From the NCBI GenBank assembly GCA_035631035.1, contig DASQJL010000050.1:1-64000 (forward strand): a DNA stretch of 64,000 nt. Direction: 5' to 3'. Each line of letters opens with the position of its first letter. Position 1 is the stretch's first letter. Positions 35,735 through 43,811 of the stretch are shown here, piece after piece. The DNA comes from Candidatus Binatia bacterium. GTDB taxonomy: Bacteria > Eisenbacteria > RBG-16-71-46 > SZUA-252. Position numbers and translations under genes: made by a program. The notes under the pieces are model-generated. The model searched no databases. It had not been told where the DNA came from and saw only the letters and a list, made by a program, of their open reading frames with translations.

Positions 35735-35750
35735 TGGCATGTTCCGTGCT
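35735..35750 (+). promoter_or_regulatory. Candidate sigma-54 promoter for the PorV-SPOR gene
   Basis: TGGCATGTTCCGTGCT has GG-N10-GC spacing and a TGGCA start. Transcription would begin near 35761, giving a leader of about 85 bases that includes ATCCTCAAATGCCT (35771-35784), a 13-of-14 match to part of the inverted repeat after xrtA. Confidence 0.55.
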
Positions 35751-35845
35751 CGACCATGAGCGGACACCCAATCCTCAAATGCCTGCCTCGCAAAGTTCGG
35801 CGGACGGGGGCCGATTCAGACTCGACATCATCGGGGGAAACTCGC

Positions 35846-37339
35846 ATGTCCAGGCTGCCTCACGCCTCCTCGTGCTGCGCCTCCACGCCGGTTCGCCTCG
35901 CCCTGATCACGACCGCCTGCGTCCTCTCTGCGTACCTGTTCGTACGCCCCGCGTCCGCGGATGTTTCCGTCGGAGCCTCCTCGGGGGACTTTCTTTCGTT
36001 CGAGGTGGGCGGACGTTCCGCGGGCATGGCGGGCGCGCACACCGGCGTCGCCACGGGGGTGACGGCGCAGTTCTGGAATCCCGCCGGGCTCGCGACGCTG
36101 ACGCAGCCGCAGGTCGGCGCGATGCACGCGAACTGGCTCCAGGACCTCAGCTATGAGTGGCTCGGCGTGGCGAAGCCGATGGGGATCGGCGTCGGCTCGC
36201 TCAGCGTTGCGTATTTCCACACTCCGGGGATCCAGGGGGTGGATGAGTTCGACAATCCCACGGGCGACTTCCGCGTCTACGACCTCGCGGTGACCGCGGG
36301 CATCGCGCGATCCCTGGCCCGCGGGTTCTCGATCGGCGCGAACGCGAAGATGGTCCGCCAGAGTCTCGGCACGATCTCGGCCACGGCGCCCGCCGTCGAC
36401 TTCGGCGCGCGCGCCACGGTCGCCGGCGCCAGCATCGGCGCCGCCGTTCAGAATCTCGGCCCGGGCCTCTCCTTCGGCGGCTCGGCCTATCCGCTGCCGC
36501 GGGAGATCAAGCTGGGCATGGGCCGCTCCTTCTGGAACGACCGCATCCAGCTCGCGGCGGACTACAACATGCCCAGCCACTACTACGACGACCTGCGCGT
36601 GGGGACGGAACTCCGCGCGCATCCGAACGTCTCGCTGCGCGTGGGGTATCGCCACGAATTCGGCACGCCGGAGGATCCGGCCAACGGACTCTCGTACGGG
36701 CTCGGGCTCCACTTCCACCAGCTCGAGGTGGACTACGCCATGACGCCCAGCAACGCCTTCGACAACGTGCACCGGCTCTCGTTCGGCTACAGCTTCGGCT
36801 CGGGCTCGGAGGAGAAGAAGCCGGAGAAGCCCAAGCCCGAGGTCGAGCCTCCGCCGCCGCCCGCGCAGCCGGGCCCGAAGGTGATCGCGTCGGCTCCGGA
36901 GACGAAGGCCCCGTCGCCCAAGCCTCAGGCGAGCGTGCAGGCGCCGAAGGCCATCGCGGCGGCGCCGGCAGCGCCGACGTCCAAGCCTGCGACCGAGACG
37001 GTGGCCCAGGCGGCGCCGAAGCCGGACCAGGCCCTTGCGACCGCGTCGGCTCCGGCCGCCCCGTCCGAGCCGGCGCCGAGCAAGCCGGCCAAGGCCAAGG
37101 ACCTCGAATACCTGGTGATCCTGCCCGGCTACTGGTCGAAGGAAAGCGCTGAGGCGGAGCTCAAGGCGCTCTCGCTGCTCGGATTCCGGATCAAGGACGC
37201 GCAGATCGAGAAGAGCCCCGGATCCGGCTACCAGGTCCGGCTGGCGCGCACCCGTTCGAAGTCGAACGCCGACGACATGGCCGCGTCGCTCTCGCGCATG
37301 TCCTTCCGGGCGTCCGTCGAGGTCGCCTCCGCGCCGTAA
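35846..37339 (+). CDS. PorV/PorQ-type outer-membrane barrel fused to a SPOR domain
   Basis: A 497-residue protein with a signal peptide (about 1-38, ending ASA-DV). Residues about 45-320 match the PorV/PorQ (UPF0164) barrel family: GGRSAGMAGAHTGVATGVTAQFWNPAGLA is its hallmark N terminus, and alternating strands end at HRLSFGYSFG. A linker of about 95 residues rich in Pro, Ala and Lys follows (about 322-417). The last 80 residues form a SPOR-like domain (LEYLVILPGYWSKESAEAELKAL). SPOR domains bind denuded peptidoglycan, so the fusion could anchor the outer membrane to the wall or to division sites. A strong terminator follows. Confidence 0.82.
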   Translation: MSRLPHASSCCASTPVRLALITTACVLSAYLFVRPASADVSVGASSGDFLSFEVGGRSAGMAGAHTGVATGVTAQFWNPAGLATLTQPQVGAMHANWLQDLSYEWLGVAKPMGIGVGSLSVAYFHTPGIQGVDEFDNPTGDFRVYDLAVTAGIARSLARGFSIGANAKMVRQSLGTISATAPAVDFGARATVAGASIGAAVQNLGPGLSFGGSAYPLPREIKLGMGRSFWNDRIQLAADYNMPSHYYDDLRVGTELRAHPNVSLRVGYRHEFGTPEDPANGLSYGLGLHFHQLEVDYAMTPSNAFDNVHRLSFGYSFGSGSEEKKPEKPKPEVEPPPPPAQPGPKVIASAPETKAPSPKPQASVQAPKAIAAAPAAPTSKPATETVAQAAPKPDQALATASAPAAPSEPAPSKPAKAKDLEYLVILPGYWSKESAEAELKALSLLGFRIKDAQIEKSPGSGYQVRLARTRSKSNADDMAASLSRMSFRASVEVASAP

Positions 37340-37386
37340 CACGCTGCTGACGGCAGAGCGTCCGCTCCATAGGCTCCATTGTCGAA

Positions 37387-37420
37387 GCCGCGGTCCCGAG
37401 GGGGCCGCGGCCTTGTTTTG
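37387..37420 (+). terminator. Intrinsic terminator after PorV-SPOR gene
   Basis: GCCGCGGTCCC and GGGGCCGCGGC pair around a GAG loop to give an 11-bp, almost purely GC stem with one T-G pair, followed by CTTGTTTTG. Placed 48 bases after the stop codon. Confidence 0.8.
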
Positions 37421-37441
37421 AGGTCTCCCGTCGCCTATAAT
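37413..37441 (+). promoter_or_regulatory. Sigma-70-type promoter for the sugar transferase
   Basis: A perfect -10 TATAAT lies 17 bases after TTGTTT. The -35 element overlaps the T-tail of the preceding terminator, so termination and initiation share the same bases. Confidence 0.6.
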
Positions 37442-37670
37442 TGACAGCGATCGGTGGGGGGCCGGTCCGCGGCGGGTCCACACTCGCGCGCGGGCCCTCG
37501 CCTGACATCCATCGGTCCCGCCGTCCCTGGTGCCGGTGCACGGGAATGGCGGAGCCGCCGGATCCGCGTCGCTCCTGATTCGCACGGGGGCTTGCGCGCG
37601 CCCGGCTGTCGCCCGGCGTTCCACGGCGAGGAACGGCCCCTTGAGCATGATGATCCTCCCATCCACGATG

Positions 37671-37677
37671 AAGGAGG
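37671..37677 (+). promoter_or_regulatory. Shine-Dalgarno site that fixes the sugar transferase start
   Basis: AAGGAGG lies 8 bases before GTG 37686 and overlaps or follows the alternative ATG codons, so it supports initiation at the GTG only. Confidence 0.7.
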
Positions 37678-37685
37678 GGACGGCT

Positions 37686-38396
37686 GTGGCCAGGGGATTC
37701 GCCGACGTGCCCGCCAACGGGCGCATCTACTCCCGCCTGAAGCGCGCGCTCGACATCCTCGTCTCCGGCATCGGTCTGATCCTCCTGCTCCCGATCTTCG
37801 TCCTGGTGGCAATCGCGATCAAAATCGACAGCCGCGGACCGATCCTCTACGCGCAGGAGCGGGTGGGGAAGAACCGCCGCCGCCGCCCGCGCCGCGCCGC
37901 CGATCCCGCGTCCGGACTACGCCCCGGAGCGCCCGACCGGCGCAAGGCCGACTGCTATGGGCGCGTCTTCGAGATCTACAAATTCCGAAGCATGGTCGTG
38001 GACGCGGAAAAGCACACCGGCCCCGTCTGGGCCACGCAGAAGGACGCGCGCGTCACGCGGGTGGGGAAGATCCTCCGCAAGTCGCGCCTCGACGAAACTC
38101 CTCAGCTCTGGAACGTGCTGCGCGGCGACATGAGCCTCGTCGGCCCGCGTCCCGAGCGGCCGAACTTCGTGATCTCGCTCGCGCGAACGCTCCCCGACTA
38201 CCCGGCCCGCTGCCAGGCGCTGCCCGGCGTCACGGGGCTCGCGCAGGTGAAGTGGCGCTACGACACCTCGATCGAGACGGTGAACCGAAAGCTTCAGTAC
38301 GACCTCTACTATCTGCGCTATGGACGGCTGCTGCTGGATCTGAAGATCATGGCGGCGACACTCCGCGTCGTCGTGCGCGGCGATGGGGCGCTCTAG
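37686..38396 (+). CDS. Initiating sugar-phosphate transferase (WcaJ/EpsL-type)
   Basis: A 236-residue monotopic phosphoglycosyl transferase that loads the first sugar phosphate onto undecaprenyl phosphate. It has the N-terminal hairpin helix (about 18-45: KRALDILVSGIGLILLLPIFVLVAIAIKI), then IYKFRSM, DETPQLWNVLRGDMSLVGPRPERP (the catalytic D-E region) and LPGVTGLAQVKWRY. Between GPILYAQERVGKNRR and the IYKFRSM block lies an insertion of about 28 residues rich in Arg, absent from E. coli WcaJ. The GTG start is chosen because AAGGAGG (37671-37677) sits at the right distance; upstream ATG codons at 37647 and 37668 have no such site. It probably starts the polymer built by the operon at 101. Confidence 0.9.
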   Translation: MARGFADVPANGRIYSRLKRALDILVSGIGLILLLPIFVLVAIAIKIDSRGPILYAQERVGKNRRRRPRRAADPASGLRPGAPDRRKADCYGRVFEIYKFRSMVVDAEKHTGPVWATQKDARVTRVGKILRKSRLDETPQLWNVLRGDMSLVGPRPERPNFVISLARTLPDYPARCQALPGVTGLAQVKWRYDTSIETVNRKLQYDLYYLRYGRLLLDLKIMAATLRVVVRGDGAL

Positions 38397-38432
38397 ACCG
38401 AAAGACTGACGCACGCGCAGGTCGTCTCTACA

Positions 38433-38961
38433 GGCGGCCGGGCGCACTGCGGTTGGCGCGAGGAGAGACAGCCCTTCGGGCGGCCGCCCTTCGGCCCGAC
38501 TCTCTCCTCGATGGTGGGTACCGCCACGGCGGGCCTCCGGGAGGCGCCCTCCGCGGCTGTCTCTCCTCGCGTCCAAGACTGCGTTGCGGCCTGCCCCCGT
38601 AGATTCGAAGTGCGTGGCGATCGTCTCCCGTTAAGGCACTCCACGAAGCGCACGGCGCCGCCCCGCTTCTCGTGAAATCATCATCCCCCCGATCGAGTCC
38701 CGATTCATTCCCACCAAGAAGACTGAGCCGCACGCACCGCACCCCACCGTGTGTACGTGGGGGAGGGCGGCGCGCGAAGCGCGCACGCCCGAACGCCGGC
38801 AGGTCACATCGCGGTCTTTGACGTGAGGAGAGACAGCCGCGGAGGTCGCCTCCCGGAGGCCCGCCGTTGGCGGTCGGCAATCACGAGGTCAGTGTCGGGC
38901 CGTAGGGCGGCCGCCCGAAGGGCTGTCTCTCCTCACGCCAACCGCAGTGCGCCCGGCCGCC
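38433..38961. repeat. 529-bp inverted-repeat element (MITE-like or REP-like)
   Basis: Two arms of about 145 bp (38433-38577 and 38816-38961) are reverse complements of each other, nearly identical over the outer 68 bp and somewhat diverged further in. They enclose a unique core of about 238 bp. Each arm is itself built of hairpins: in the left arm GAGGAGAGACAGCC (38460-38473) is mirrored by GGCTGTCTCTCCTC (38555-38568), with GGGCGGCCGCCC and CCTCCGGGAGG palindromes between. The gap (38397-39013) has no supported gene; frames across it only translate the repeat (recurrent GCLSSR). Flanks show no obvious target-site duplication. A non-autonomous element or an RNA/recombination structure is possible. 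Confidence 0.75.
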
Positions 38962-38994
38962 CTTTGGCGTGGTCGCTCGAAGGGGGCGTCTCCC

Positions 38995-39023
38995 TTGACC
39001 GCACCAGAGTCGGATGCTAGCGT
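38995..39023 (+). promoter_or_regulatory. Possible sigma-70-type promoter before the histidine kinase
   Basis: TTGACC, a 17-base spacer and TAGCGT. The -10 box overlaps the first codons if translation starts at ATG 39014, so either the promoter is not used or the kinase starts later (for example TTG 39035). Confidence 0.35.
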
Positions 39024-40888
39024 GCGCCACAAGCTTGAAGACACCCCCTCGACCGACACAGCGCACCGCCGTCGAGCGCCTTTGGCGCCGCGCGGAAGAG
39101 ATCCGATCGCTCTGCGGTCTGCCTCCGCTCACGGGGCAGGAGCAGGGCGCGCCGGAGAGCGGCGATCCTGTCGCGCTCGAACCGCTGGTCGAGATCCTCC
39201 TTCGCGACCTCGAGACCAACTTCCGCCGCGAGCTGGCCACGCGCGTCCAGCTCGAGGGCCTCGGCGAGCTGGTCGCCTTCGCCGCCCGCGACGCCGAACC
39301 CGGGCGCCCCTATCAGATTCTCGTGAACTACCTCGCGCGCGCCCTCGACGAGCCGCGTCTCTGGCTCGGCACCGTCGACGGGAGCCCCGCCTCGTTCACC
39401 GTCTACCGCGCCGGCGATCCCGCCGTGATGGACGTGAGCCCCGACCGCGTGCAGGTTCACTGGCTCCAGCCCGACTGGCTCCACTGGATCGCGCTCGGGG
39501 AGGGGAACCGCCAGCTCTGGATCGGACCCTCGGGCTCGCGGAAGGGCGGACCGTGGCATCCGATCCCCGTGCGCGGGGAGATCGCGGTGGACCGTCTCAC
39601 CGGCGAGGTGCCGATCTGCCCGGGCGCCGTCGGAGGCGGCAAGTCGTGCGGCCTCTCGCGGCTTCCGCTTGAAGAGATGGCCGGGGGGCATCGCGCGTGC
39701 GGCCGCTGCCAGTTCCGCCACGTGGTGGCGCTGATCGGGATCGAAGGGGCGGACGCACGGCAGCGGCTCTCGCAGCTGGAGGCGATCGCCCCATCGCTCG
39801 GACCGATCCTCGTCAACCTCGGCCTGAAGGAGGTGCTCGATCTGGAGGCGCGGTTCCGCGACGAGGTGATCGAGAACCTCCCGCTCGGCGTGGTCGCCAT
39901 CGACACGCGGGGCCGCGTGCTCGCCTGGAACCGCTCGGCCGAGGCGATCGTCGGGCTCGATCGCGAGCGGGTGCGCTCGGGACCGCTGCCGCGGCTCCTC
40001 CCGGAGCGCTCCTGGCACGAGGTGCTGGTGCGATCGCTCGAGATGGGGGAGACGACGGTGGGCGCGGAGAACGACATCGTCCGCCCCGACGGATCGAGCG
40101 TTCCGGTGGAGGTGAGCACCGCGCCGCTGCGCGACGCCGAGGGGCGGATCCGCGGCGCGGTGGCCACGCTGCTCGACGTCTCCAGCCTGCGCGAGATGGA
40201 GGACCGGATCCGCCAGCTCGACCGGCTCGCGGCGCTGGGGCGGTTCGCCTCGAGCGTCGCGCACGAGCTCCGCAACCCGCTCACCGGCATCGCGACGGGC
40301 GTCCAGTATCTGAGCCGGGGGTTCCCGGAAGGAGACGAGCGCCACGAGAGCGTGGCGTTCATCCTGCGCGAGGTGGTGCGCCTGAACACCATCATCCAGG
40401 ACCTCTTCACCGCCACCAAGCCGCGCGCCATCCTGCCGCGGCCGACCCGACTCACCGACGTCGTGGAGTGGGCGGTGCGGGGGCTCTCGCCGGCCATCGA
40501 CGCTTCGGGGGTCACGATCGAGCGGCAGGGTGCCGATACCTGGCCCACGGTCACGGCCGACGCGGACCAGCTCCAGCAGGTGCTCCTGAACCTGATCCAG
40601 AACGCGGTCCAGGCCTCGCCCAAGGGCGGCACGGTGACCATCCGCGCCTTCCGGCGTCCGGGGGACCGGCCCTCGGTCGCCATTCAGGTCGAGGACCGCG
40701 GGCACGGCATCCCGCCCGACCTCCTGCCGCGGATCTTCGAGCCCTTCTTCACGACCCGGCCCAAGGGGACCGGGCTGGGGCTCTTCGTCGCGCATGGTAT
40801 CGTGCAGCGCCACGGCGGAACGCTCGAGGTGGAGAGCGACGCCGCGGGAACCCGCTTCCGCGTGATCCTGCCGGAAGCACCGGAATGA
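39014..40888 (+). CDS. Soluble NtrB-like histidine kinase with GAF and PAS domains
   Basis: A 624-residue cytoplasmic sensor kinase. A GAF-like domain (about 85-270) carries four cysteines, Cys202, Cys212, Cys229 and Cys232 (the last two as CGRC), suited to metal or redox binding. A PAS domain follows (about 285-390), then the phospho-acceptor His417 in SSVAHELRNPLTGI and a HATPase domain (about 505-622) with NLIQNAVQAS, DRGHGIP and GTGLGL. No membrane helix is seen. It ends 13 bases before the sigma-54 activator and is its likely cognate kinase. It may also serve the kinase-less PrsK-like sensor at 32933. The start is uncertain: ATG 39014 is used here, but a promoter-like sequence overlaps it and TTG 39035 is an alternative. 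Confidence 0.87.
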   Translation: MLACATSLKTPPRPTQRTAVERLWRRAEEIRSLCGLPPLTGQEQGAPESGDPVALEPLVEILLRDLETNFRRELATRVQLEGLGELVAFAARDAEPGRPYQILVNYLARALDEPRLWLGTVDGSPASFTVYRAGDPAVMDVSPDRVQVHWLQPDWLHWIALGEGNRQLWIGPSGSRKGGPWHPIPVRGEIAVDRLTGEVPICPGAVGGGKSCGLSRLPLEEMAGGHRACGRCQFRHVVALIGIEGADARQRLSQLEAIAPSLGPILVNLGLKEVLDLEARFRDEVIENLPLGVVAIDTRGRVLAWNRSAEAIVGLDRERVRSGPLPRLLPERSWHEVLVRSLEMGETTVGAENDIVRPDGSSVPVEVSTAPLRDAEGRIRGAVATLLDVSSLREMEDRIRQLDRLAALGRFASSVAHELRNPLTGIATGVQYLSRGFPEGDERHESVAFILREVVRLNTIIQDLFTATKPRAILPRPTRLTDVVEWAVRGLSPAIDASGVTIERQGADTWPTVTADADQLQQVLLNLIQNAVQASPKGGTVTIRAFRRPGDRPSVAIQVEDRGHGIPPDLLPRIFEPFFTTRPKGTGLGLFVAHGIVQRHGGTLEVESDAAGTRFRVILPEAPE

Positions 40889-40901
40889 GGGCCCGACGGG
40901 C

Positions 40902-42321
<1,420 letters not shown>

Positions 42322-42335
<14 letters not shown>

Positions 42336-42840
42336 GCTCCTTCTCCAGCTCGGCCTCGTCGCGCTCGCCCCGTGGATGATGTCCGGCTGCGGCTACACGC
42401 TCTCGAGCGTGGTCCCGGGCTACATCAAGACGATCGCCATCCCGGTCTTCCAGAACAGCACCGTCGAGTTCGGGATCGCCGAGGACGTGACCCGGGCCCT
42501 CCAGGACGCGTTTCAGGCGAACGGGCGCCTCACGGCGGCGGGGGAGAAGCAGGCCGATTCCGTGCTCCGCGGGACCGTGCTCGCCTACCGGAACCAACCC
42601 TTCGGCTACACGCAGCAGGAGCGGGCCACCTCCTACGAGGTCGCCCTCACCGTGCGCGTGCTCTACCGTGATCTCGTGAAGAGCCGGGATATCTGGAAGG
42701 AGGACGCGCTCACCGTCCGGACCACGTACAATATCGTCGCCGTGGGAGGGGTGCCCGCGCGGACCGAAACGGACGCGAGGGCCGAGGTCGTGCGCAAGCT
42801 GGCCGACCAGATCGTGAGCCGAACCGTCCAGGGGTGGTGA
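42322..42840 (+). CDS. lptE: LPS-assembly lipoprotein LptE-like
   Basis: A lipoprotein of about 172 residues with a short basic start, a hydrophobic core and the lipobox MSGC (lipidated Cys23 if GTG 42322 is used), followed by GYTLSSVVPGYIKTIAIPVFQN, typical of the LptE (DUF4136/LptE) family in this group. LptE plugs the LptD barrel and helps insert lipopolysaccharide into the outer leaflet. The gene overlaps the end of the regulator; ATG 42295 is an alternative start giving a longer, still basic N-region. The order lptE-holA-leuS is frequent in bacteria, often with leuS first. A lipopolysaccharide outer membrane is thus implied. Confidence 0.82.
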
Positions 42841-42842
42841 CC

Positions 42843-43811
42843 ATGCTGAAGCGGGGAACCGCGATCGCCTACGACGAAGCGGAGCGCCTGCTCGCCGGGG
42901 ACGCCGCGGGACTGCCGCCGCTCCTCGTCGCCGCGGGCCCCGACGAGTACCTGCGCGAGCGTCTCGTGGACGCCTTCCGCGCCGGAGGGGAGCGGGACGG
43001 CTCCGAGTTCTGCCGCCTCGAGGGCGACGATCTTCAGCCGGCCTCGCTCGCCGAGGCGCTCGCGTCGATCTCCCTCTTCTCCTCCTCGCGCCGGATCTGG
43101 ATCCGGGAAGCCGCGAAGCTCGACAAGGCGTGCGAGGAGGCGCTGCTCGACTGGTCGCGCGGCTCCGCCGACGGCGCGCGCGTTCTGGTCACGACCGCGC
43201 GGGAGATCCCGGAGCTGAGGACGCTCCAGGCGCTGGCCGCGGCGGGCGCCTCCACGACCTGCGCGCCCCGGCCGGGGGAGGCGGCGCGCTGGGTCGCCCG
43301 GATGATCGACGAGGCGAAGCTGGTCCTGCCGCCCGGCGCCGCCGAGGCGCTGGCCGGAGCCGCGCGCGATCTGCTCGAGGCCCGCCAGGAAGTGGAGAAG
43401 CTTCGCGTGCACGCCGAGCCCTCGGGCAAGGTGCCGCCCCGCGCGCTGTCCGCGCTGCGCGGCGCGCGCGCCGGCGGGTCGCTGGACCGCTGGGCGGACG
43501 CCGTGCTCGCGCGGGACGCCGCTTCGGCGCGGCGCGAGGCCGCCGCCCTCGATGCCGAGGGGGTGGGCGGCGGGAACTCGCTCTGGGCCGTGGCCGAACG
43601 CGCGCTCGCGGCGCTCGAGCCGCAGTCGTTCGGCTATCGCCGCGCCGCACCCCGCGTCGCGCTCACGCCGTCGGCCGCCCGGGCGGCGCTCGACGCCGTC
43701 TACGCGGCCGACCGCGCCCTCAAGCGGGGCGAGGTGCGGGACGCGGAACTTCGCGATCTGATCGAACGGAGACTCATGGCAGCGGAAGGAGCGACGGGAA
43801 CGCATGGCTGA
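42843..43811 (+). CDS. holA: DNA polymerase III subunit delta
   Basis: A 322-residue clamp-loader subunit. The divergent N-terminal AAA+-like region contains LLVAAGPDEYLRERLVDAFRAG and ISLFSSSRRIWIREA, and the C-terminal collar ends with YAADRALKRGEVRDAELRDLIERRLM, typical of HolA. It opens the beta clamp within the clamp loader. I use ATG 42843, which has AGGGG at a suitable distance; in-frame GTG codons at 42834 and 42837 overlap the end of lptE and are possible. The 3' end overlaps leuS by 8 bases. Sequence similarity in this family is low, so gene order adds to the assignment. Confidence 0.85.
   Translation: MLKRGTAIAYDEAERLLAGDAAGLPPLLVAAGPDEYLRERLVDAFRAGGERDGSEFCRLEGDDLQPASLAEALASISLFSSSRRIWIREAAKLDKACEEALLDWSRGSADGARVLVTTAREIPELRTLQALAAAGASTTCAPRPGEAARWVARMIDEAKLVLPPGAAEALAGAARDLLEARQEVEKLRVHAEPSGKVPPRALSALRGARAGGSLDRWADAVLARDAASARREAAALDAEGVGGGNSLWAVAERALAALEPQSFGYRRAAPRVALTPSAARAALDAVYAADRALKRGEVRDAELRDLIERRLMAAEGATGTHG

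Larger units (their letters stand above)
37340..37685 (+). other. Intergenic region with terminator, promoter and long leader
   Basis: The 346-base gap between the PorV-SPOR gene and the sugar transferase. It contains an intrinsic terminator (37387-37420), an overlapping sigma-70 promoter (37413-37441) and about 235 bases of leader. An open frame runs through the leader into the sugar transferase from GTG 37530, but its sequence is low-complexity Arg/Ala/Gly and has no ribosome site, so I treat it as non-coding. I recognise no riboswitch fold in the leader. Confidence 0.5.

Noticed and set aside
37530-37685. N-terminal extension of the sugar transferase from GTG 37530
   Set aside because: Low-complexity sequence without a ribosome site; AAGGAGG at 37671-37677 points to GTG 37686.
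37449-37685. Riboswitch in the long leader of the sugar transferase
   Set aside because: I could not recognise any conserved aptamer core, including cyclic-di-GMP types; only GC-rich hairpins are visible.
38428-38880. Hypothetical proteins in the inverted-repeat gap
   Set aside because: The frames consist of translated repeat arms (GCLSSR, RSAPGR) on both strands and have no independent support.
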